From Lachnoclostridium sp. (GTDB taxonomy: Bacteria; Bacillota; Clostridia; Lachnospirales; Lachnospiraceae), in NCBI GenBank assembly GCA_023664665.1, contig JAMPEY010000003.1:1-64000 (forward strand): a DNA stretch of 64,000 bases, read 5' to 3'. A program made the position numbers and the translations under genes. Position 1 is the first letter of the stretch, and every line of letters starts with the position of its first letter. Positions 38,601 to 48,439 of the stretch are shown piece after piece. The notes below the pieces were generated by a model, which worked only from the letters and a program-made list of their open reading frames with translations, did not search any database and was not told the DNA's origin.

Positions 38601-39323
38601 TTACGAATCGGGCTTAAATGTAAAGTTTCCGTTGCTCTCACTAAAATTTTCCATCTGTAAAATACCGCTTTTCCCCTCTAACCGAGGCAAAAATGTGGGC
38701 AGCCTCATGATCTTGTCCTCCAGGGTGGCGTAATCTTTTCCGAGAGAAACCTTCACATTTGCAAAATACAGAGTAATCTCTCCCGAAGGATGAAAGTAAA
38801 TCCTGTCCGCCGCCAACTCATATTTATTTAAAAGTTTCTTGATTTCCAGAATACTGTTGAATACTTCGCCATCCTCAACCGGCAGCGGTTCGCCCAGCGC
38901 CATGGAATCAAAGGAAAGTCCCGTAATCTGCGGCACGCCCGCCGTCTTTATACTGGAATTTTCTACCACATACCCGTCCTTGTCGAAATACATATAGGCA
39001 TCCATGTAAGAAACAAATCCGGCAAGTGCTTTTTCGCACACGGTAATCTTAACGGTGTCGGGAGAAAGGATGTCCACATTCATAATATCTATGAAGGGTA
39101 TGTCCGTGATGCTCTTGTTTTTGTACTTCATGGACAAATACAGGGAATTATGCCCCAATACACCCTTCATAACCATTTCCTTAATCTGCTCTTCGGTGTA
39201 ATGGACATTTCCTTCCACATATACATTCTTTATGGTGTGTGTGCGAAACACATAATAGCCCGTTCCGCACAACACCATCAGTATTGCAAATACCACCAGT
39301 ATTTTTATGAAAAATCTCTTCAC
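38601..39323 (-). CDS. FtsQ/DivIB division protein
   Basis: About 240 residues. One membrane segment near the N-terminus (FFIKILVVFAILMVLCGTGY) and an outside POTRA domain (IKNVYVEGNVHYTEEQIKEM) followed by the FtsQ beta domain. It links early and late division proteins. The start is GTG at 39323, because GGAGG lies about 5 bases before it; an ATG at 39335 contains that ribosome site. Confidence 0.9.
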   Translation of the reverse strand: MKRFFIKILVVFAILMVLCGTGYYVFRTHTIKNVYVEGNVHYTEEQIKEMVMKGVLGHNSLYLSMKYKNKSITDIPFIDIMNVDILSPDTVKITVCEKALAGFVSYMDAYMYFDKDGYVVENSSIKTAGVPQITGLSFDSMALGEPLPVEDGEVFNSILEIKKLLNKYELAADRIYFHPSGEITLYFANVKVSLGKDYATLEDKIMRLPTFLPRLEGKSGILQMENFSESNGNFTFKPDS

Positions 39324-39376
39324 GCTAACCTCCATGATTCCACTTCAGCAGAATCCCAAATATGCCGTACTTCACG

Positions 39377-40630
39377 CTATGCAATGATGACACGCGCTCC
39401 TAACTCTCTTAAGTCCCTGCAGATATTCTCATACCCCCGATAAATATAAGAACATCCCATGACCTTCGTTTTTCCCTGTGCCGCAAGCCCTGCCAGCACA
39501 AGTGCGGCGCCTCCCCGAAGTTCCATTGCCTCCACCGTCCTGCCGATGAGTCCGTCGGCCCCCTTTACCAGCACCCTTTTGGAATCCAGCTCCTCGATGT
39601 CGGCTCCCATACTGCGCAGGGGCTCCACCACCCGGAAACGGTTTTCAAAAATCGTCTCTTCAATGATACATTCTCCCTCGCCAACCGTCATTGCGGCAAG
39701 CGCCATGGACTGCAGATCCGTTGGAAATCCCGGATACGGAACCGTCCTGACAAGAGGAGGCAGAATCGGTCTCTTAGGGGATTGTACAAAGAGCCCTTCC
39801 CCGGTATCATCACATTTACTTCCCATCCGCTCCGCCAGCTCCACCGCAGCTTCCATCTGCTTCACCGGCGCATCCTCCAAAAATATGGTACCCCCTGTGG
39901 CAATACATCCAAAAAGATAGGTCCCTGCCACAATACGGTCAGCGGGAATGCAAAAATCTCCGCCATGCAGAGAAATTCCCCCGTGAACGGTGATGCAGTC
40001 TGTTCCAATCCCCTCGATCAGCGCCCCGCAGCATTGAAGATAACTGCATAGGGCCGTGATTTCCGGTTCTCTGGCTGCTCCCTTAATTACGGTATTTCCC
40101 TCTGCGGCCACTGCCGCCAGCAGAATATTTTCCGTAGCTCCCACACTGGCGAAAGGAAGGGTAATCTCCGCTCCGTTTAACTTTTCCGCTTTTGCATAGA
40201 GCCTGCCCTCTTCTTCCTTAAAGCTTACACCCATCCGGGTCAATGCCGCAAGATGGATATCTATGGGGCGTTCCCCTATAATACATCCCCCCGGGTGTTC
40301 CATAACGATTTCTCCGCATCTGCCCAGCATTGCGCCCAACAGACAGAGGGATGACCTCATCCCCTTTATGGCTTCCACAGGCATCTCGCCTTCACAGACA
40401 TTGCCCGCATCCACCCGGATACCGCCGTCCTCCCAGCTTACATTACAGCCCAGACTTCCCAAAAGACTTATCATAAGATAGACATCTGCTATTCTCGGAC
40501 AATTACGGATATAAGAAACTTCTTTCGTAAGAAGCGTAGCTGCTAAAACCGGCAGCGCCGCATTTTTGGAACCCTGAATACGCACCTTGCCCTGAAGGGC
40601 AACGCCGCCTTTAATGTGAATAGAATCCAT
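39377..40630 (-). CDS. murA: UDP-GlcNAc 1-carboxyvinyltransferase MurA
   Basis: First committed step of peptidoglycan synthesis: adds enolpyruvate to UDP-GlcNAc. About 417 residues starting MDSIHIKGGVALQGKVRIQG. The catalytic Cys (fosfomycin target) lies in HPGGCIIGERPIDIHL. SKNAALPVLAA is the substrate site. It takes the place where murG or murB often sits in this cluster. GGATGGTG precedes the ATG. Confidence 0.95.
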   Translation of the reverse strand: MDSIHIKGGVALQGKVRIQGSKNAALPVLAATLLTKEVSYIRNCPRIADVYLMISLLGSLGCNVSWEDGGIRVDAGNVCEGEMPVEAIKGMRSSLCLLGAMLGRCGEIVMEHPGGCIIGERPIDIHLAALTRMGVSFKEEEGRLYAKAEKLNGAEITLPFASVGATENILLAAVAAEGNTVIKGAAREPEITALCSYLQCCGALIEGIGTDCITVHGGISLHGGDFCIPADRIVAGTYLFGCIATGGTIFLEDAPVKQMEAAVELAERMGSKCDDTGEGLFVQSPKRPILPPLVRTVPYPGFPTDLQSMALAAMTVGEGECIIEETIFENRFRVVEPLRSMGADIEELDSKRVLVKGADGLIGRTVEAMELRGGAALVLAGLAAQGKTKVMGCSYIYRGYENICRDLRELGARVIIA

Positions 40631-40710
40631 GTGACACCATCCAGCTGTCAAATTCAAAGACCTATTCTATTCTATGCGACAATTTTTTTAATGTGAAATC
40701 TCTTCTCACG

Positions 40711-41874
40711 CTAGGTCTTCAGCTCGATACGCCTTGCCACACTGAGCACCAGACCTATCTCTATCAAAAGAAAGATAACGGAAGAGCCGCCATAACTGAT
40801 AAAGGGAAGCGAGATGCCGGTATTGGGAACCGTATTGGTCACCACGGCAATATTCAAAATCGCCTGAATGGCGATATGACCCATAACTCCCACCACCAGC
40901 ATGGCTCCGAACAAATCCGGTGCATTATTGGCCACGATCATCATACGCCAGAGCAGTACCACAAACATTAAAATCACAACGAATGCTCCGAACAGCCCCA
41001 ATTCTTCGCAGATAATGGAAAAAATCATGTCGTTTTGCGCCTCGGGCAGGAAATTCAGCTTCTGCATACTCTGCCCAAGCCCTTTGCCCCATACGCCTCC
41101 GCTGCCTATGGCATAAAGTCCCTGCAAAGTCTGAAAGCCTTTGTCAAGAGCAACGCTCTCCGGGTCCCTCCATGCCAGAATCCTTTCGCTTCTGAAGCCT
41201 TCCACGCTGTCCGAATTAAACAGTATCACCAGAAATACAGCAATGCCGGCAACTGCCGCGGAACCCATAATGATAAATTTCTTATAATCCGGACTTGCCA
41301 CAAATACCATCAAAACCGCAATTCCCAGAATAATCAGCGCCGAGCTTAAGTTTTCGGTGATTATCTTAATCATGGCCACAATGGGCAGGGGTATCATCAT
41401 CATAACGATGAAACCTTTCATACTGCGCACGCTCTTTCCCATCTTACACACGGTACATGCCAGGAACAAAATCATACACAGTTTGGCAACCTCCGCCGGC
41501 TGCAGATTGAAAGAAGTGCCGGGAACCCCTATCCATCTCCGGGCATTATGGGATTCGACTCCCAGCGGAGTCATAATTAATAAAATCAACACCACAGACA
41601 CAATATATCCCAATGTGGCAAACCGTTCCCAAAAATGATACGGAATGTTCGCCACCACCATCATGGCAAAAAGTCCCAGAATATTGGCAACCAACTGTCT
41701 TTTCAGATAATAGGCCTCATCCCCGAACGCCTGAAGCGCTTCATAGGAGCTTGCCGAATAAATCATGACCAGACCGAATCCCATCAAAAACAGCACCACA
41801 AACAAAAGGGTATAGTCAAAATAATATTCTGATTGTTCTTTTTTTCTATGTCTCCTGCTTCTTTGTGCTGCCAT
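40711..41874 (-). CDS. FtsW/SpoVE/RodA family glycosyltransferase
   Basis: About 387 residues, ten membrane segments. SEDS family peptidoglycan polymerase that works with a class B PBP. FISYGGSSVIFLL near the end and GLVMIYSASSY at the start are typical. Because the cluster has both an FtsI-like and a SpoVD-like PBP, it could serve division (FtsW) or spore cortex (SpoVE). The ATG at 41874 has AGGAG upstream. Confidence 0.92.
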   Translation of the reverse strand: MAAQRSRRHRKKEQSEYYFDYTLLFVVLFLMGFGLVMIYSASSYEALQAFGDEAYYLKRQLVANILGLFAMMVVANIPYHFWERFATLGYIVSVVLILLIMTPLGVESHNARRWIGVPGTSFNLQPAEVAKLCMILFLACTVCKMGKSVRSMKGFIVMMMIPLPIVAMIKIITENLSSALIILGIAVLMVFVASPDYKKFIIMGSAAVAGIAVFLVILFNSDSVEGFRSERILAWRDPESVALDKGFQTLQGLYAIGSGGVWGKGLGQSMQKLNFLPEAQNDMIFSIICEELGLFGAFVVILMFVVLLWRMMIVANNAPDLFGAMLVVGVMGHIAIQAILNIAVVTNTVPNTGISLPFISYGGSSVIFLLIEIGLVLSVARRIELKT

Positions 41875-41922
41875 AATTTCTCCTTCTGATTCCGGCAAGA
41901 CAACCTGTTTCCCTTTCGCCCG

Positions 41923-43236
41923 TCAGGAACTTTTACCGGCTTCCAATCCCTTAACATACGCTTTAAAGAGCCGTCCCCTCTCCTCATAGTCCGCAAACAT
42001 TCCGAAACTTGCACAGGCGGGGGACAAAAGCACCGCGTCCCCTTCCTCCGCCAGAACAGTACACATTCTAAATGCTTCCTTATAGGTATTCGCCAGCCTG
42101 ACATTTGTAAAGCCGCATCCTGCAGCGGCTTTGGCAATAGCCTCCTTCGTCTGCCCCATAAGTACCAGCCACTTGACTTTTCCGTCAAAGCTTTCCAGCC
42201 ATTCATCATAACTGTTTTTCTTGTCGTATCCCCCGCCCAATAAAACAGTGGGCTTCTTCATTGCCCGGATGCCCTGAATCGCCGCATCCGGATTCGTCGC
42301 CTTGGAGTCATTATAATAATCGACACCCTTCACCGTAGCCACAAACTCGATTCTATGTTCCACGGGGCCAAACTGTCTGACCGCCCGTATGGCAGTCTCT
42401 GTGGGCACTTGCATGGCGTCTGCAACGGCAAGCGCCGCCATGACATTTTCCACATTGCACACCCCTGTCAGATGAATATCCCTGCGGATATCCAAAAGTT
42501 CGGTGTCGTTACCCTCCACGCTTTTTACGATTTTATCCCCTCTCACAAAATATCCGTTCCACAGCTCCTCCTGTGAAGAAAAACATACCGCCTTAACCGG
42601 ACATCCGTCCGCAAAAGCTCTGGTATAAGAATTGTCATAATTTAAGACACAGATCTGCTCTTCCGTCTGGTTCTTAGTAATCGCCTCTTTTGCCGCCACA
42701 TAAGCTTCCATAGTGCGATGGCGGTCCAGATGATCCGGCGTAATATTAAGAATAGCCGATACAGTGGGATGAAAGGTATCTATGGTTTCCAATTGGAAGG
42801 AACTGACCTCCGCCACGCTCACGGTATCCGCCGCCGAGTCCAGCACTTTTGAGGTATAAGGGATTCCGATATTTCCCACCAGAAAAGCCTTTTCCTCTCC
42901 CAGATGGGCTTTCATGATTTCCCACACCAAGGTTGTGGTGGTAGTCTTTCCGTTGGTTCCGGTAATGGCAATCACTCTGCCCTTCTCCGCCAGAAAGCCC
43001 AGTTCCAATTCGCCTATAACAGGTATGCCCCTGCCCCGGAAAGCATTGATAAGCGGCGCGTCCGTAGGCACTCCGGGACTTAATACCACTCCCTGAATGC
43101 CCGCCTCCACTTCCTTGGAAAGCCTTGCGTCACTGTTACAGCATATAACTTCAGCTCCCACGCGCTTTAAAAAACTCTCCGCACTGCTTCCGCTTAACCC
43201 CGTTCCCACTACCAGCACTCTCTGTCCCTTTAACAT
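41923..43236 (-). CDS. murD: UDP-MurNAc-Ala D-Glu ligase MurD
   Basis: Adds D-glutamate to UDP-MurNAc-alanine, cytoplasm. 437 residues. ATP motif AITGTNGKTTTTTLVWEIM; then ILNITPDHLDRH and YNDSKATNPDA. GAGAGGGG lies before the ATG. A short hairpin and a shared 16-nt element lie directly before that ribosome site. Confidence 0.97.
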   Translation of the reverse strand: MLKGQRVLVVGTGLSGSSAESFLKRVGAEVICCNSDARLSKEVEAGIQGVVLSPGVPTDAPLINAFRGRGIPVIGELELGFLAEKGRVIAITGTNGKTTTTTLVWEIMKAHLGEEKAFLVGNIGIPYTSKVLDSAADTVSVAEVSSFQLETIDTFHPTVSAILNITPDHLDRHRTMEAYVAAKEAITKNQTEEQICVLNYDNSYTRAFADGCPVKAVCFSSQEELWNGYFVRGDKIVKSVEGNDTELLDIRRDIHLTGVCNVENVMAALAVADAMQVPTETAIRAVRQFGPVEHRIEFVATVKGVDYYNDSKATNPDAAIQGIRAMKKPTVLLGGGYDKKNSYDEWLESFDGKVKWLVLMGQTKEAIAKAAAGCGFTNVRLANTYKEAFRMCTVLAEEGDAVLLSPACASFGMFADYEERGRLFKAYVKGLEAGKSS

Positions 43237-43265
43237 TTTCCCCTCTCATTCCGCCGCCTGCGGCT
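43237..43265 (-). promoter_or_regulatory. Hairpin-ribosome-site element of murD
   Basis: On minus, GCCGC-AG-GCGGC forms a hairpin that runs directly into GGAATGAGAGGGG and the ATG of murD. Nearly the same element (GCGGCGGAATGAGAGG) precedes lgt and the gene at 56415; a related hairpin precedes hemW. Confidence 0.6.
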
Positions 43266-43289
43266 GCATAAACCTAAATTCGCTTCACA

Positions 43290-43351
43290 CTGCGAGGTTT
43301 TAGCTTTTCTTAGGCGGTGTTTTTCAAGCGCCTTAGAAAAGCTCCTCGCAG
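43290..43351 (-). terminator. Long hairpin between mraY and murD
   Basis: CTGCGAGG plus AGCTTTTCTTAGGCG pair with CGCCTTAGAAAAGCT plus CCTCGCAG, with a 4-nt bulge on one side and a 12-nt loop. It begins right after the mraY stop. No T-run follows on minus, so it more likely stabilises or processes mRNA than ends it, since murD must be read through it. Confidence 0.55.
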
Positions 43352-43352
43352 T

Positions 43353-44312
43353 TTATCCGTACCCCAATAGCCCGATCAGGCACATGATTGCCGTGATAAT
43401 CGTAAAGATTGCAACCACTCTTGTCTCGGAACAGCCGCACAGTTCAAAATGATGATGCAGCGGCGCCATTTTAAAAATCCTCCTGCCTCCGCTTATTTTA
43501 AACCACGCAACCTGTATGATAACAGAAAGTACCTCCGCCATATAAATGCATCCCACTATGGCGATAAATAACGGTATTTTTAACATATACGCGCTGGCCG
43601 CAACAAATCCCCCCAGCGCAAGGGAGCCCGTATCCCCCATAAAAACGGAAGCGGGATACACATTGAACAACAGAAATCCCATTAAAGAGCCTGCCACCGC
43701 GCAGCAGACCGGAGCAATTTTACTGCCGGTGCCGATTGCCACCACCGTAAAAAACACTGTTACCATCAATGTAACGCTGGCTGCAAGCCCATCCAGCCCA
43801 TCGGTAAAGTTAACGCCGTTGGCTGTCCCCAACACGATAAAGAACATGAGCGGAATGCTCCATTCCCCGATATCTATGTATTTTCCCTGCAAAAAGGGAA
43901 TCCGCATCGCAAAGCTGATATCCGTATAATTTTTCAGATAATAGATAAACACTCCCGTGACCAAAAGCTGGCAGGCAAATTTCTGCCATGCCCGCAGTCC
44001 TTCGGAACATCTGCACACTACCTTGATAAAGTCATCAAGCAGCCCGATCAGCCCAAAGCCAAAGGTCAGAAATAAAACAGATACTGCTTCCCCGGCTTCT
44101 TTTGTATATAACAAGGAAGTCACCGCCACACCGAGAAGAATCAAAAGTCCTCCCATGGTGGGCGTGCCCGTCTTCTTAAGGTGCGCCTTCGGTCCATCAT
44201 CCCTGACTGTCTGACCGCATTTCACCCGCCTTAAAAACGGAATGAACACCGGTCCCAACACTGCACTGATTGCAAAGGAAATGATGACACTCATGATGCA
44301 GATACGGTACAT
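43353..44312 (-). CDS. mraY: Phospho-MurNAc-pentapeptide transferase MraY
   Basis: Makes lipid I at the inner membrane. 319 residues, ten membrane segments. KTGTPTMGGLLIL near the N-terminus, NFTDGLDGLAASV (catalytic Asp) and MAPLHHHFE at the third loop are all present. It lies between the spoVD-like gene and murD. Confidence 0.97.
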   Translation of the reverse strand: MYRICIMSVIISFAISAVLGPVFIPFLRRVKCGQTVRDDGPKAHLKKTGTPTMGGLLILLGVAVTSLLYTKEAGEAVSVLFLTFGFGLIGLLDDFIKVVCRCSEGLRAWQKFACQLLVTGVFIYYLKNYTDISFAMRIPFLQGKYIDIGEWSIPLMFFIVLGTANGVNFTDGLDGLAASVTLMVTVFFTVVAIGTGSKIAPVCCAVAGSLMGFLLFNVYPASVFMGDTGSLALGGFVAASAYMLKIPLFIAIVGCIYMAEVLSVIIQVAWFKISGGRRIFKMAPLHHHFELCGCSETRVVAIFTIITAIMCLIGLLGYG

Positions 44313-44336
44313 AGTCCCGCCTTTCCTTAATCGACC

Positions 44337-46073
44337 TTATTGATTATAACTCATTATTCCCAAATACGGAAGAATATTTTCATAGAGCTGGCGGATAATG
44401 GGCGCCGCCACCTGACCGCCATAATAAATTCCCTGGGGGTTATTGACAATGGCAATGGCAATCACCTGTGGGTCATCTGCCGGCGCAAATCCTATGAAGG
44501 ATGAAATATACCGCCCGCTCCCTCTCGGCAGGGTCTGGCTGGTCGCCGTCTTTCCTCCTATGCGGAAGCCCTCTACCTTGCCGTTTTTCCCTGAGCCCTC
44601 AGATACTACCTTTTCCAAAATTTCCCTCATGGTTGCGCTGGTTTCCTCTGACACAATCCCCTCCCTCACAGGATATTCAAAGGTTTCCACCACATTACCG
44701 TTTTCATCTAGCGCCTTCACCCCAAAATGGGGAGTAATACGGTTTCCTCCGTTGATAATGGAAGACGCCGTAGTCAGAAGCTGCACCGGCGTTATCTGGA
44801 AGGACTGCCCGAAAGCCACGGTTGCAAGTTCTACATTTCCCATGTTTTCCTTCTTGTGCATAATGGTTCCGGCCTCCCCCGGCAAATCAATTCCGGTTTT
44901 TTGCTTTAAGCCGAACTGTTCAAAATATTTATAATAATTTTCTACCCCAAGCCGCAGTCCCACTGTAATGAAAACCGGGTTACAGGAATTCATGGTTGCC
45001 TGCACAAAAGTCTGCCCGCCATGTCCCACCACCTTATGACAGCGTATTTTCCTGTCATCTACAATGATATATCCGGGACAACTGAAAGTGCTTTCCGGTG
45101 TGACCACCCCTTCCTCCAGCCCTGCGGCTGCCGTGATGATCTTAAATGTGGAGCCCGGTTCATAAGTATCGTTAATACAACCGTTTCTCCAAATGCCATT
45201 CAGTATATTTTGTTTTTCTTCTCCGCTGATTCCCTCCGCTGTGCCTTCCGGAAGTTCATAGGGATTATTAAGGTCAAATTCCGGCACATTTACCATTGCC
45301 AGAATCTCTCCGTTCTTCGGATTCATAACAATAATGGAAACGGAATCCGCCTCCTTTGCCGCCATGACCTGTGTTGCAAGCTGTGTCGCATAGGTCTGGA
45401 TATTGCGGTCCATACTGATGCACAAATCATTTCCCGCTATCGGCTCGATACGCCTCTCTCCCGCCGCATCTATTTCAATGCCTTTCGCATCTGTCATGGT
45501 CAATATGGTTCCGGGTTCCCCCTGTAAGTAATCCTCATAAATAACCTCAAGTCCTATAATGCCCTGATTGTCTGCTCCGGTAAACCCCAATACTTTGCTG
45601 CCCAGATTTCCGTAAGGGTAATAGCGTTTGTAATCTTCATCCACCTTGACCCCCGCAAGGTCATACTCCCTTATCCTGTCACCAACCGCTTTTTCCACAT
45701 TACTCTTGATGCGCTCCATGGAAGAGTATTTTTCCACCCGCTTTCTGACATAATCCTCGGACAGCTCCAGCTCTTCACAGAGAATGCGTATAATTTCTTC
45801 CGGTTCTTCAATCTGACTATGTATTACGGATATGGTGCACACGGTTTTGTTGTCGGCTAACACCGTGCCGTTACGGTCCAATATCCTGCCTCTGGCAGCT
45901 TTTATGCTTCTCTCCCTCTCATGCAGTCTGTCGGCAAGCTCCGCATAATGCTCGGCGCGCCATATCATAAGATAAATCAATCTTCCTATCAAAAAGACCA
46001 ACGCCGCCGTACAGGCAAGAAATACAATCAGAATTTTCTTTCGGTGGGCTATTTTATTGTAGTTTAACAGCAT
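44337..46073 (-). CDS. Class B penicillin-binding protein, SpoVD-like
   Basis: About 578 residues. One N-terminal membrane segment (ILIVFLACTAALVFLIGRLI), a dimerisation domain (RGRILDRNGTVLADN), and a transpeptidase domain with the serine in EPGSTFKIITAA and MNSCNPVF as second motif. The third motif reads GGKTATSQ, with Ala where KTGT has Gly. There is no PASTA domain. The two tandem PBPs fit the Firmicutes pattern pbpB-spoVD; this one is second, hence SpoVD-like. GAGG is 6 bases before the ATG at 46073. Confidence 0.88.
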   Translation of the reverse strand: MLLNYNKIAHRKKILIVFLACTAALVFLIGRLIYLMIWRAEHYAELADRLHERERSIKAARGRILDRNGTVLADNKTVCTISVIHSQIEEPEEIIRILCEELELSEDYVRKRVEKYSSMERIKSNVEKAVGDRIREYDLAGVKVDEDYKRYYPYGNLGSKVLGFTGADNQGIIGLEVIYEDYLQGEPGTILTMTDAKGIEIDAAGERRIEPIAGNDLCISMDRNIQTYATQLATQVMAAKEADSVSIIVMNPKNGEILAMVNVPEFDLNNPYELPEGTAEGISGEEKQNILNGIWRNGCINDTYEPGSTFKIITAAAGLEEGVVTPESTFSCPGYIIVDDRKIRCHKVVGHGGQTFVQATMNSCNPVFITVGLRLGVENYYKYFEQFGLKQKTGIDLPGEAGTIMHKKENMGNVELATVAFGQSFQITPVQLLTTASSIINGGNRITPHFGVKALDENGNVVETFEYPVREGIVSEETSATMREILEKVVSEGSGKNGKVEGFRIGGKTATSQTLPRGSGRYISSFIGFAPADDPQVIAIAIVNNPQGIYYGGQVAAPIIRQLYENILPYLGIMSYNQ

Positions 46074-46136
46074 GATAAACCTCACATACAGGGCTTATTA
46101 AACTGTATTCCCCACTTTATCAGGTTATTACTGATT

Positions 46137-48392
46137 TTATTCCGCCAACTGTCCCTGAGGGAGATTGGGGTTCGCCTGTACATCCCCGCTAAAGGAACTG
46201 CTGTCTCCGCTTACCGGCTCACCGGTCTCTGCATAGAACATTTCTCCCGTCTGCGGATTCTTTCGATAACCTGTGGCCGGATCGATGGGATAAGTCTTCC
46301 ATACTGGCTGGCTTGCACCGGTTTCACCGGTGGGATCCGTAAAACCGGAAGCTTCCCCCACATTGTCCGGCGGGTTCGTATTTTCCGTGTCTTGCGGTTC
46401 ACTCTGCGCTCCCTCCTCGGGAATAGGAGTATACATATTGGTGATAGCAATCTGTCTTTCTTCCAAATCCTTAATTTCCGCTTCACTCAACTCTTCCGTC
46501 ATAAAAATATTCAAATAGGGAAGCGCCTCTGTCAGAATATTTTTTACAATGCCGCTTGCATAAGAGGATCTGTCCTGCCTGTCTGCATTTGCCCTGTCCA
46601 CCACCACATATATGGCAATCTGCGGATCGTCCGCAGGCGCGTATCCGATGAAGGAAACCACATATTTTTTGTTTTTGCGGGGCAGAGTCTCCGCAGTTCC
46701 GGTCTTCCCTCCGATGGCGTAACCCGCCGGTCTCGCCGCCTTACCCGTTCCGCTTTCACCCATAACGGTCTCCCGGCAATATTGGCGGATTAACTCGGAA
46801 GTAGACTCGGAAACCGTCTGCTTCAAGATTCTCGGCTCGATATTCTGTATGGTGGCTCCATTGGCGTTACTGATCTTGTCCACCATATGAGGTTCATAAT
46901 AATAGCCTCCGTTGATCAAAGAACAGTATCCCGTTATTAATTGAATCATGGTCACATTAAAATTCTGACCAAAACTGTTGGTGGCAAGGTCTGCGGCTCT
47001 CATAATCTCCGCGTCCACAATCAGCGAATTCGTCCTTGCTTCTCCCGCCAGATCGATATTGGTTTTCAATCCGAAATTAAAAATCTGCTGGAATTCGCTG
47101 AATTTGTTTTGTCCAAGGGATTCCCCTATTTTCATCAACGCCACATTACAGGACCACGCAATGGAATTCTGTACGCTTACCAGTCCGTCCCCGCCTTTCT
47201 GGAAAGAGTTGCATTTAATCTCATGACCTCCCACTTCCAAAATACCGTTGCACACATAGGTTTCGTTTCCCGTAATTGTACCGCTCTCCAAAGCTGCCGC
47301 CACCGTGAAGGGTTTCGCCGTGGAGCCCGGTTCATAGGTGCAGCTGATACAATAATTCTTCCAGAGATTATTCAAATTCAGATATAATTGATCCTCATCC
47401 ATTCCGTCAATCACTTCCTGATTGATGATTGTGTCGGTTTTACGGATTTCCTGATATCCGTTCTGATTGGTAACGGACTCCACCATATTGGAGCCGATCA
47501 TGGCCTGCGGGTCTCTGGGATTGTTCAGGTCAAAATCGGGATAACTTGCCATGGCAAGAATTCTCCCTGTGTTGACTTCCATCATGATACAAGCCACATT
47601 TTCCGCGCCGTTTCCTTCCTTTACGGCATCTTTATGCTCCTCGTTAAACTGCCTTAAATATTTCACCACAATGCTTTGGAGATTAGCGTCGATGGTAGTG
47701 TGAATGGTATATCCGTCCACTGCCGGTTTAATGGTTCGCTGCAATGTGGTGTCATCATTCAGATATCCGTATTCCCTGCCGTTGGTTCCGTTCAAAATAT
47801 CATTGTAATATTCCTCAAGTCCGTACTGTCCCTGATTGTCAGCCCGCATGAAGCCGATAACATCCGGCGCCAGCGTACCGTCGGGATAAGTGCGCTTATA
47901 TTCTTCCTGAAACCACACTCCCTTAATATTCTGATTTTCCGCCTGCGCCATCTGAAATCCGCTGATTTCATCATAGGTCAGCCTTTTTAACGCAATATAC
48001 CACTGAGAATCCGGATTATTGGTCACATGACTGCGGATAACCGTCATGTCCAGCTGGGGAAAATAAGTCTCCAATGCCTTTAAAGTCGGCTCCACATATT
48101 TCCCGTCATTATAGGTCATCACGCTGGCATCAATGATAACATTGTACACCTTAATGCTGGTTGCAAGCTTTGTCCCCTTGGAATCCACAATGTCGCCCCG
48201 TCTGAAAGGAATGGTTGTAGAATCATAATACTGCTGTGCAAAAACCTGTTTCTGATACCGGGTCCCGTCCTCCCTCGCAATCAGGACAAGCCTGGCGCTG
48301 AGTCCGCCAAAAGCCAGCAGCACCACCAAAAAGAGCACCACCAGCTTTTTCTGCATTTTGATATTAAATTTCTTTTTGTTTTTCTCCTTCAC
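46137..48392 (-). CDS. Class B penicillin-binding protein, FtsI/PbpB-like
   Basis: About 751 residues. Membrane segment LVVLFLVVLLAFGGLSARLV, then PFRRGDIVDSKGTKLATS, and a transpeptidase domain: EPGSTAKPFTVAAAL (catalytic Ser), WSCNVALMKIG and GGKTGTAETLP. A 120-residue Pro/Ser/Thr-rich tail follows (ENTNPPDNVGEASG). It is the division transpeptidase candidate, after ftsL. GTG at 48392 is favoured, with GGGAGG 6 bases before; an ATG at 48422 has no ribosome site. Confidence 0.9.
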   Translation of the reverse strand: MKEKNKKKFNIKMQKKLVVLFLVVLLAFGGLSARLVLIAREDGTRYQKQVFAQQYYDSTTIPFRRGDIVDSKGTKLATSIKVYNVIIDASVMTYNDGKYVEPTLKALETYFPQLDMTVIRSHVTNNPDSQWYIALKRLTYDEISGFQMAQAENQNIKGVWFQEEYKRTYPDGTLAPDVIGFMRADNQGQYGLEEYYNDILNGTNGREYGYLNDDTTLQRTIKPAVDGYTIHTTIDANLQSIVVKYLRQFNEEHKDAVKEGNGAENVACIMMEVNTGRILAMASYPDFDLNNPRDPQAMIGSNMVESVTNQNGYQEIRKTDTIINQEVIDGMDEDQLYLNLNNLWKNYCISCTYEPGSTAKPFTVAAALESGTITGNETYVCNGILEVGGHEIKCNSFQKGGDGLVSVQNSIAWSCNVALMKIGESLGQNKFSEFQQIFNFGLKTNIDLAGEARTNSLIVDAEIMRAADLATNSFGQNFNVTMIQLITGYCSLINGGYYYEPHMVDKISNANGATIQNIEPRILKQTVSESTSELIRQYCRETVMGESGTGKAARPAGYAIGGKTGTAETLPRKNKKYVVSFIGYAPADDPQIAIYVVVDRANADRQDRSSYASGIVKNILTEALPYLNIFMTEELSEAEIKDLEERQIAITNMYTPIPEEGAQSEPQDTENTNPPDNVGEASGFTDPTGETGASQPVWKTYPIDPATGYRKNPQTGEMFYAETGEPVSGDSSSFSGDVQANPNLPQGQLAE

Positions 48393-48439
48393 CCTGTTCC
48401 TCCCTGAGAGTCCCATAGCCATGCCCGGATATCCAAAGT

